In this document: positions 5,972 to 11,163 of the stretch, piece after piece
How positions within the stretch are numbered: position 1 is the stretch's first letter
Layout: every line of letters begins with the position of its first letter
Origin: Moraxellaceae bacterium
Lineage (GTDB): Bacteria > Pseudomonadota > Gammaproteobacteria > Pseudomonadales > Moraxellaceae
Reading direction: 5' to 3'
NCBI GenBank assembly: GCA_014378805.1
Contig: JACMMY010000196.1
Coordinates: 1 to 11,163, forward strand
Length of the DNA: 11,163 bases
Translations under genes and position numbers: made by a program
The notes under the pieces: generated by a model
Database searches by the model: none
What the model saw: the letters and a program-made list of their open reading frames with translations, nothing else
Told to the model about the DNA's origin: nothing

Positions 5972-7849
5972 TTAGAATATTTTCTTAAGCATCAGCACAG
6001 ATGATGACTGACTACGTTGGGTATTCCACACATTCTCATAACTGAGCTGCACACTATATTCTGGATTGAGTCGCTTGGATTGAATCCACTTAACGGAGTT
6101 ATACGGACGATTAAACTGTTCCGTTTGATAAATACGTTGATATTGAATCACCGATTTCATATCGAATTTTTCATTGGCGATTAACCCAATGCTAGGCGCA
6201 ACATGCGCATTCAACCGATGATCCAAATAATCCACACCGAGCAGCCCAAGTGCTGAAATACTTAAATTCGGTATGATCTGATACGTTAATCCAGCTCCAC
6301 CTTCAATAGTCGCGGACTGTTGCTCCTGCAAAGCCGTGTCAAATCTTGGCTCATAGGTGATTAATAACTTCCCTGATATTCCGCCAGTAAATACATCAAC
6401 GGGTATGAACGATGACATCGAATACAATTTCAAATAATCAATCTTCAGCTTCTGTTCTTTCACCAAATACTTCACCCCAATATTACCCAGCAATAGCTCA
6501 CGCTCACTTGCCGACTGACTACTGTCATCTTCAAGCTTTTGCGCCGTAGGGAGATAATCTAATTTGATTTCAGATTGATGATTGTTATATCCACCTCCAA
6601 TCGAAATCTGACTATCATTGGGTGATATCAATGGATTTTTATATTGTGAAAGATCGATTACAAAATCACGAATCAGCGGTTTTGACAGTTCAAGTTGTTG
6701 ATCTAAAGTTTGATCATCTGACTTGAGTAACCCTTTATCCTTTTTGAAATCCTTGTCATGCGATGCAATCTGATACATAACAAATTGATCCACAGGCGAA
6801 GAGGTTTGCTCAATAAGTGCTTTAACAGAGCGATTCTCTATCGCCGTTTTTAGATTTTCTTGCCAAGCACGAGAGTATTGATCAGACAACATCCGGATCG
6901 CAAAAGTATCTGACGGTTGTAAGGTCGTGTTTGCGATCATATGTGCAGCATCAACACTTTTGGCAATATCGAGCGGCGTTAATATGGCGCTAAAGTGGTT
7001 TTCTATTTCAGGATTACCCGTTGTCGCCAAGATGAAATGAGTCAACGTGGCGCAGTTATATCCTTTGAAATAATACGTTAGCGGCGCGGTTTTCAATTCC
7101 CAAACATGGTATTGAATCCGCTGTTTCTGTTCGTCAGTTAAAGCAAGTTCATAGGTCCAGATATTGCGCTGCTCTTGATGATGATATCTTTCCAATTTTT
7201 CATTAAGCGGAGATAAAGAAAAATAACCTTTCTTCCCTGTGACCGTTGCTTGGAACATAAACTTTGGTGCATTAAAACCACTTACATCGGTATAAAACGA
7301 AACCGCATGATCAACATATTTATTTTGCTTATTTAAACCAGATAGTTGAAGTAATACATGCCCCATCATGCTCGATGGCTGAGTAATGTTTTCAGCCACG
7401 TAGACCAGTTTAATTTGATCGACAGGCGCATTATCTAAATACTCAACAAAGTCAGGACACTGAGCAAAAGAAATAGGCGGCAATTGCAACTGTTGCTGTA
7501 GCCACAATGTTCGTGCAGGAAATTTGCAGATAAACGCTTGGTTACCTGTCTGATTCAGGATCGCTTTTATGTTTAAACGAAGTTCATTCTTGAGTGAAAA
7601 ATCAGGCCAACTTAATAAAAATCGGGCATCTTTGATATGAGGCTTATTGTTATAGACATGAAGCAACGCGCTCCATTCTATTTTTTTATAAAGCTCTTGT
7701 TTGAATGCCTTTTCAATAAGAGCATCCGCTTCTGATGGAGTCTGTTCAGATGTAATCGTGAACGGTTGGGCGTAAACCGACCATGGGTAACAGATGACTA
7801 AAAAAAGGAGAGCTATAAAGCTCTCCTTTTTTGGCGTGAACCGAGCCAA
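5972..7849 (-). CDS. DUF4105 / Lnb_N-domain exported protein with barrel-like C-terminus
   Basis: A 625-residue protein with a signal peptide (basic KK at 7-8, hydrophobic FIALLFLVIC at 11-20, likely cut after SVYA). The central part carries SSMMGHVLLQLSG with His164 and FKGYNCATLTHF with Cys266. These fit the DUF4105/Lnb N-terminal periplasmic family, where a His and a Cys resemble a papain/NlpC-like dyad; activity is not established. The last 200 or so residues are rich in alternating beta-type segments and the protein ends in Phe (MLKKIF), typical of outer-membrane barrels. The likely start is TTG at 7849, 2 nt after the lipoprotein stop; no in-frame ATG exists before residue 161. An intrinsic terminator is embedded in codons 6-17. 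No clear Shine-Dalgarno precedes the TTG, so translation may rely on coupling to the lipoprotein gene. Confidence 0.82.
   Translation of the reverse strand: MARFTPKKESFIALLFLVICYPWSVYAQPFTITSEQTPSEADALIEKAFKQELYKKIEWSALLHVYNNKPHIKDARFLLSWPDFSLKNELRLNIKAILNQTGNQAFICKFPARTLWLQQQLQLPPISFAQCPDFVEYLDNAPVDQIKLVYVAENITQPSSMMGHVLLQLSGLNKQNKYVDHAVSFYTDVSGFNAPKFMFQATVTGKKGYFSLSPLNEKLERYHHQEQRNIWTYELALTDEQKQRIQYHVWELKTAPLTYYFKGYNCATLTHFILATTGNPEIENHFSAILTPLDIAKSVDAAHMIANTTLQPSDTFAIRMLSDQYSRAWQENLKTAIENRSVKALIEQTSSPVDQFVMYQIASHDKDFKKDKGLLKSDDQTLDQQLELSKPLIRDFVIDLSQYKNPLISPNDSQISIGGGYNNHQSEIKLDYLPTAQKLEDDSSQSASERELLLGNIGVKYLVKEQKLKIDYLKLYSMSSFIPVDVFTGGISGKLLITYEPRFDTALQEQQSATIEGGAGLTYQIIPNLSISALGLLGVDYLDHRLNAHVAPSIGLIANEKFDMKSVIQYQRIYQTEQFNRPYNSVKWIQSKRLNPEYSVQLSYENVWNTQRSQSSSVLMLKKIF
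7800..7832 (-). terminator. Perfect 14-bp terminator inside the start of the DUF4105 gene
   Basis: AAAAAAGGAGAGCT pairs without mismatch to AGCTCTCCTTTTTT around a 4-nt loop. On the minus strand it ends in seven T's. It lies 20 nt past the lipoprotein stop, as a terminator for that gene should, yet it is within the signal-peptide codons of the next gene. Confidence 0.88.
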
Positions 7850-7851
7850 AA

Positions 7852-8214
7852 TTATTTACAAGAAATAACGAGGTTATCTTCATATTTCCACATTTTTTCA
7901 GTTGCATAGTCGGTTGTTGAACCCCAAGCACCACCTGAAAGAATGTTAATGAAGAATATTGGGTCAACTTTTTTAGGTGCTAATGTTTGTGGATTACAGT
8001 TGCTATCCGTTGTCGTAATGATTTTATCTAACTTTGAACGTTGTAAGCCAACAATAGCAGGCGTTTGGAATACTTTTCCGTCAGCATTTGCACTTACTTT
8101 TGCACCATTTGATGCTGTGATATTAACCATTTGTGTTTTATCGTTAAGAATAGACGCACAACCTGTCATCAGAACAACCGAAGCAATAACGGATAAACCT
8201 AAAATCTTTTTCAT
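7852..8214 (-). CDS. Small outer-envelope lipoprotein
   Basis: A 120-residue protein starting MKKILGLSV with lipobox LMTGC. Cys19 would be lipidated and the mature protein is 102 residues. After the lipobox come ASILNDKTQMVNITASNGAK and a TPAIVGL segment, then FFINILSGGAWGSTTDYATE near the C-terminus. That layout is shared by a broad group of small CASI-type lipoproteins of unknown function. Two further cysteines (C73, C119) could form a disulfide. Ala and Ser at +2 and +3 after the lipid Cys fit outer-membrane sorting rather than retention. The SD is weak: GGGA lies about 13 nt before the ATG. It is the first gene of the minus-strand set and is followed by its own terminator, so it is probably made in excess over the two genes behind it. 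Biological role unknown. Confidence 0.85.
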   Translation of the reverse strand: MKKILGLSVIASVVLMTGCASILNDKTQMVNITASNGAKVSANADGKVFQTPAIVGLQRSKLDKIITTTDSNCNPQTLAPKKVDPIFFINILSGGAWGSTTDYATEKMWKYEDNLVISCK

Positions 8215-8271
8215 ATTATTTACACATTCCCGATATTAATAAAAGAGTTACGGCTTTTTAAATAGACTAAC

Positions 8272-8285
8272 CTGTCTAATGACAG
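8272..8285. promoter_or_regulatory. Short palindrome upstream of the lipoprotein gene
   Basis: CTGTC-TAAT-GACAG is a perfect 5-bp inverted repeat 58 nt upstream of the lipoprotein ATG, where an operator would lie. The rest of 8215-8429 is AT-rich with no convincing gene or promoter. Confidence 0.25.
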
Positions 8286-8429
8286 CCAGTTTAGCATTCG
8301 TACACTATGTTACACAATTAAATGTAAACAATACGTTCTATATTTAATCAAATTTTTTTAAATAGATTGACTGAATATCAGTCACAATCATTCGAACAAT
8401 TTTGACCTATGAATAATTCACAAGACTGA

Positions 8430-8459
8430 TTGACAAGCCAAACAACATCCATGCATTAT
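8430..8459 (+). promoter_or_regulatory. Sigma70-like promoter for the candidate small RNA
   Basis: A perfect TTGACA (8430-8435) is followed after 18 nt by CATTAT (8454-8459), 4/6 to the -10 consensus. Transcription would start near 8466 and reach the terminator at 8613, giving an RNA of about 148 nt. Confidence 0.5.
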
Positions 8460-8465
8460 CAGAGC

Positions 8466-8613
8466 ATGATGACCTATCCAATGATGAACTCAATTCGTAA
8501 AGCCTGTGCCATCCGCAAACCTGCGGTGTGGCATATACACACGTTTGAGCTTCTTTAGACATTACATAGATCATTTCTACAGTCAAAGCCGCTCATCATA
8601 AGCGGCTTTTTTT
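8466..8613 (+). ncRNA. Candidate structured small RNA or transporter leader
   Basis: No known RNA family was recognised. The region lies between a promoter-like pair and a strong terminator and folds well on inspection. The outer stem pairs 8486-8498 (GAACTCAATTCGT) with 8541-8553 (ACGTTTGAGCTTC), with a small internal loop and one bulge. Inside it, 8505-8517 pairs with 8522-8535 around a loop of AACC: CCGCA/TGCGG, a bulged T, then GCCAT/GTGGC and three more pairs. A single-stranded linker of about 30 nt leads to the terminator. A 35-codon open frame (8451-8558) overlaps it, without a good Shine-Dalgarno, and could be chance or a leader peptide. It may be an independent sRNA, or an attenuating leader for the EamA transporter that starts 34 nt after the terminator. 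The boundaries are estimated. Confidence 0.45.
8585..8613 (+). terminator. Strong rho-independent terminator upstream of the transporter
   Basis: AAAGCCGCT (8585-8593) pairs with AGCGGCTTT (8601-8609) around a 7-nt loop, followed by a run of seven T's. No + strand protein gene lies upstream for more than 3 kb, so it must end a non-coding or very short transcript, or attenuate the transporter. Confidence 0.9.
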
Positions 8614-8618
8614 ATGAC

Positions 8619-8624
8619 TATAAT
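8619..8624 (+). promoter_or_regulatory. Perfect -10 hexamer for the DMT transporter
   Basis: TATAAT lies just after the terminator T-run, with no recognisable -35 (that position falls in the terminator stem). A start near 8631 would include the GGAG at 8635-8638 and favours translation from ATG 8648. Confidence 0.45.
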
Positions 8625-8647
8625 TCTTATAAATGGAGCGATTCAAC

Positions 8648-9589
8648 ATGTTATCCCCGTTAGATGAACCACCACAGACGATGCGTACGTCGGGTGCTTA
8701 TTTGATATTGGTTTTGATTTGGTCGACAACGCCATTAGCCGTTGTTGTCAGTTTGCGCGATCTCAATCCAATTTGGTCACTCAGCGTACGCTTTCTACTT
8801 GCGATTGTGATCGCTCGAATGATTCTCTGGATCATTCGTCAGCCATTACCGATGGACAAAGCGTCTATACGTTGCTACTTCGCTGGAACATTAGGATTGT
8901 TTTGGGCAATGCTATTCACCTATCTCGGCGCACAATATTTGCCGTCAGGACTGATTTCACTCATATTTGGCTTAGCACCATTATTTGCGGGGCTGGTCGG
9001 ACATTTTCGCGACTCCAAACTCTACCGCCTTCAATGGTTAGGTATGTTGCTATCAACCCTCGGTTTGGTTGGCATCTTTGGCTCGGTCCACATGTACGCA
9101 GGCATGTTAAAAGGCATGCTCTATATACTCATCGGTGTGATGGCTTATGTTGCATCGATTTATTGGTTACGTTATGAAAAAGCAAATTTACACCCTCTCG
9201 CACAAACGACTGGTTCATTAATGTTTTCAATGGTCGGATTAATCATCTTACTCCCATTCTATTGGGCGGTTAGACCGCAGCATTTACCGAGTGGAGAAAC
9301 CCTCTTTGCACTGGCGTATAGCGCAATTTTCGCCTCGGTGATCGCGATGCTTTGCTATTTCTACTTAATTAATAGAATGAAGCCCGCAACGTTATCATTA
9401 GCGACGGTCATTACGCCTGTGCTGGCATTGATCTTAGGGGCGTGGCTCAACCATGAAGTGATCAGTGGCGTGATGATGTTTGGCATTGGTGTGGTCATGT
9501 TGGGATTAATTATTTACTTCATCTACGACTTATTTCCTCACCTAAAGAAAAATCAACGAATAGATTACCGAGAAATTGAATTGAAATAA
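8648..9589 (+). CDS. EamA/DMT-family inner-membrane transporter
   Basis: A 313-residue protein of about ten hydrophobic segments arranged as two EamA repeats (about residues 12-135 and 150-290), the usual size and layout of drug/metabolite exporters such as the RhaT/YdcZ-like families. The first helix contains LIWSTTPLAVV, resembling the family's early W-S/T-x-x-P signature. The second repeat includes YSAIFASVIAMLCYFYLI followed by KPATLSLATVITPVLALILG, the conserved P-V-x-A stretch of the family. The tail after the last helix is charged. ATG 8648 is preferred over ATG 8633, five codons upstream, because GGAG lies 9 nt before it and nothing SD-like precedes 8633. The substrate cannot be deduced; amino acids or metabolites are common for the family. 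A terminator just upstream and a candidate RNA suggest regulated expression. Confidence 0.9.
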   Translation: MLSPLDEPPQTMRTSGAYLILVLIWSTTPLAVVVSLRDLNPIWSLSVRFLLAIVIARMILWIIRQPLPMDKASIRCYFAGTLGLFWAMLFTYLGAQYLPSGLISLIFGLAPLFAGLVGHFRDSKLYRLQWLGMLLSTLGLVGIFGSVHMYAGMLKGMLYILIGVMAYVASIYWLRYEKANLHPLAQTTGSLMFSMVGLIILLPFYWAVRPQHLPSGETLFALAYSAIFASVIAMLCYFYLINRMKPATLSLATVITPVLALILGAWLNHEVISGVMMFGIGVVMLGLIIYFIYDLFPHLKKNQRIDYREIELK

Positions 9590-9622
9590 AAATCTATCCA
9601 TCACTTTTCTTTTTGATAGTAG

Positions 9623-9656
9623 AAAGCCTTGGGTTTATTCAACTCAGGGTTTTTTT
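9623..9656 (+). terminator. Rho-independent terminator of the transporter gene
   Basis: CCTTGGGTT pairs with AACTCAGGG (two G-U pairs) around a 5-nt loop, is preceded by AAAG and followed by seven T's. It lies 34 nt past the transporter stop. Confidence 0.8.
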
Positions 9657-9750
9657 AATACCTCATAATCATAATAAATAATAAGCCGCCTTCAAGACAT
9701 CTGATATCAATTCAGACGGTCGTCGACACTCACCTTTTTAAGAGAGACAA

Positions 9751-9799
9751 CCATCAAAACTCAATCACTTAAGCACCATAATCATATGTTTTTTGATGG
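9751..9799. repeat. 9-bp inverted repeat downstream of umuC
   Basis: CCATCAAAA (9751-9759) and TTTTGATGG (9791-9799) are perfectly complementary across 31 nt. It lies 15 nt past the umuC stop on the minus strand. The long loop and absence of a T-run make it a poor terminator; no better one is visible between umuC and the transporter terminator. Confidence 0.4.
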
Positions 9800-9814
9800 C
9801 AAAATAAAAACTGC

Positions 9815-11104
9815 TCACGTCACCAAGGGCAAATCTTCCCAAGACGTAAGGTAATTGGGTGAGCGATTCGCCGTCTTCATTTCCCAGTCAGGTATCACTT
9901 TCTTTACAGTGCCTAAGTTGATATGTGATTTTCCAAACCGCTCTACAACCGCCTCAATTGCATGAATCAGCCGCTCTCGTTTCTCATCGGTTACAGCGTT
10001 ACCAAAGAGATCTTGGGTGACCTGATTGGCAGGTTTGAGGTCAGACAACATCACCCCAGCCTTTTTATAGTTGAACCCTGCCTTAAATATTTCCTGTAAT
10101 GCTTGTGTCGCTAATGCATTGAGTAGTAAGAGATCATCCGTGGGCGTGTGCAACCTAATACTCACGCTCTTGTAGTATTGTGGGTCTTGTTCACGAAAAT
10201 GATTAGTTCGAATATATACCGATATCAAACTACACACAGAACCATCAGCACGCAGCTTTGTGACTGCATTGCGGACATAATGGCAGATCGCCTGTCTAAG
10301 TGGCTCTATCGTCGTTATCAGTTCACCAAACGAACGCGATGATACAATTTGTTTACGCGTGGGTTGCAACGGTTCAAGCTCATAGCACACGATGCCTTGT
10401 AGCTCTTGGATGGTGCGTCCCATGACCACACTAAACCGCTTTTGCATAACATGTGGGTCAGAAGCGGTTAGGTCAGCAACGGTCACGATACCCATAGCCG
10501 CTAATGCCTTAGTTTGTTGCCGACCAATGCCCCACACTTCATTTACCGGCGTTTTCTGCATTCTACGGTGTATCGTCGGCGCGTCCATTTCAAGGATATT
10601 ACACACCCCATTAAATTGAGGAAATTTCTTCGCCCAATGATTCATCAATTTGGCTTGTGTTTTGGTTGTCCCGATACCCACAGACACTGGCAGCCCTATC
10701 CACTTGTTGATTCGTTGGCGCATGTCTTGTGTATAGGAAGTCAGGTCAAATAATCGTTGATACGTGGTCAGATCAAGAAAGCACTCATCAATCGAGTAAA
10801 TCTCTCGCTCATCAGGGGTGACGTAATCTCCCAGTATGGACATGAAGCGATTACTCATTTCAGCGTATAAGGTGTAATTCGAGCTGAGAGCGATGATACC
10901 GTGTTGCTTAGCAAGGTCTTTGATTTGAAACCAGGGAACACCCATTTTGATCCCTAACGCCTTCACCTCCGCACTACGCGCAACAGCACAGCCATCATTG
11001 TTCGATAGGACGACGACAGGCTTTCCGATGAGCTTAGGGTTAAATACACGCTCACAACTCACATAGCAATTGTTCACGTCTACAAGGGCTATTGCACGAG
11101 ACAT
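9815..11104 (-). CDS. umuC: DNA polymerase V catalytic subunit UmuC (Y family)
   Basis: A 429-residue translesion DNA polymerase, close to the 422 residues of E. coli UmuC. Residues in order: D9 in LVDVNNCY (metal ligand), Y14 as likely steric gate, KPVVVLSNNDGC, then YSIDECFLDL with the catalytic D106-E107. LPVSVGIGTTKTQAKLMNH is the palm segment, NEVWGIGRQQTKALAAMGI the helix-hairpin-helix thumb, and a little-finger domain follows. TQDLFG (363-368) is the probable beta-clamp binding motif. All catalytic residues are present. The start ATG 11104 has AGGAG 10 nt upstream and overlaps the end of umuD. With UmuD'2 it would bypass lesions with low fidelity during the DNA-damage response. Acinetobacter lacks a classical LexA and uses UmuD-like regulators (established knowledge); the operator would lie outside the window. 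Confidence 0.96.
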   Translation of the reverse strand: MSRAIALVDVNNCYVSCERVFNPKLIGKPVVVLSNNDGCAVARSAEVKALGIKMGVPWFQIKDLAKQHGIIALSSNYTLYAEMSNRFMSILGDYVTPDEREIYSIDECFLDLTTYQRLFDLTSYTQDMRQRINKWIGLPVSVGIGTTKTQAKLMNHWAKKFPQFNGVCNILEMDAPTIHRRMQKTPVNEVWGIGRQQTKALAAMGIVTVADLTASDPHVMQKRFSVVMGRTIQELQGIVCYELEPLQPTRKQIVSSRSFGELITTIEPLRQAICHYVRNAVTKLRADGSVCSLISVYIRTNHFREQDPQYYKSVSIRLHTPTDDLLLLNALATQALQEIFKAGFNYKKAGVMLSDLKPANQVTQDLFGNAVTDEKRERLIHAIEAVVERFGKSHINLGTVKKVIPDWEMKTANRSPNYLTSWEDLPLVT

Positions 11105-11163
11105 GAACGCTTTCTCCTACCCCGGCGTAAATCCTTCAAATTCCATGTCACCACGCCCCACAC
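11089..11163 (-). CDS. umuD: UmuD C-terminal end (partial, continues outside window)
   Basis: The minus-strand frame entering the window edge reads VWGVVTWNLKDLRRG and continues to a TAG at 11089-11091, inside umuC. VWGVVT matches the conserved end of UmuD (VFGVVTH in E. coli), and the position directly upstream of umuC supports it. The 24 visible residues end in a basic tail. The overlap with umuC is 16 nt, which suggests translational coupling. Catalytic Ser and Lys are outside the window. Confidence 0.8.
   Translation of the reverse strand: MWGVVTWNLKDLRRGRRKRSCLVQ

Noticed and set aside
8309..8327. TTACA-N8-TGTAA inverted repeat upstream of the lipoprotein gene
   Set aside because: The arms are only 5 bp in a very AT-rich stretch, where such matches are expected by chance.
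8402..8430. Second promoter starting at TTGACC (8402)
   Set aside because: The hexamer 17 nt downstream (ACTGAT) is a poor -10, and the TTGACA at 8430 is better placed.
8508..8532. tRNA-like stem in the 8.5-kb intergenic region
   Set aside because: There is no cloverleaf, no T-loop sequence and no CCA-type acceptor stem; it is a single long hairpin.
9657..9750. Possible small gene or SOS-type operator between the transporter and umuC
   Set aside because: No open frame with a start and Shine-Dalgarno was seen, and the operator of umuDC should lie upstream of umuD, outside the window.
1..11163. CRISPR array, transposase or prophage genes
   Set aside because: No spaced direct repeats, transposase motifs or phage structural genes were seen on either strand.

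Overview
The base composition, codon use, gene types and AT-rich terminators suggest a gammaproteobacterium of the Acinetobacter type. This is inferred from the general character of the proteins; no search was run. There are no rRNA or tRNA genes, insertion sequences or CRISPR arrays in the window.

Left half, + strand (1-5190), oxidative and lipid catabolism. The window opens inside a ferritin-like diiron protein. A type I Baeyer-Villiger-type flavin monooxygenase follows, then two tightly coupled acyl-CoA dehydrogenase (ACAD) genes. The ACAD pair is the most informative part of the window. The first subunit keeps the FAD-binding Arg/Gln and QxxGG motifs but has Gln in place of the catalytic Glu and has lost TEPxxGSD. 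The second keeps TEPGTGSD and the catalytic Glu but has lost the RxxFG...Q and QxxGG motifs. The losses are complementary, so the two proteins probably form an obligate heteromeric enzyme with one composite active site, as in the alpha2beta2 ACADs of mycobacterial cholesterol side-chain degradation. A hairpin terminator at 5156-5190 separates this block from the convergent genes that follow.

Middle, minus strand (5226-8214), envelope genes. In transcription order these are a small lipoprotein, a DUF4105/Lnb_N-type exported protein with a barrel-like C-terminus, and an exported PrxQ/Bcp-like peroxiredoxin that lacks a resolving cysteine. A perfect 14-bp intrinsic terminator lies inside the first codons of the DUF4105 gene. 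Expression of the two downstream genes may therefore depend on read-through.

Intergenic 8215-8647. This stretch has no convincing protein gene. It holds a promoter-like TTGACA/CATTAT pair, a roughly 150-nt region that folds into a long nested stem, and a strong terminator, all just before an EamA/DMT transporter. This looks like an unannotated small RNA or a transporter leader. The transporter has its own perfect -10 hexamer after the terminator.

Right end, minus strand. umuC (the catalytic subunit of a Y-family DNA polymerase V) is complete. The last codons of an upstream umuD overlap its start by 16 nt, so the pair is a umuDC operon that continues beyond the window.
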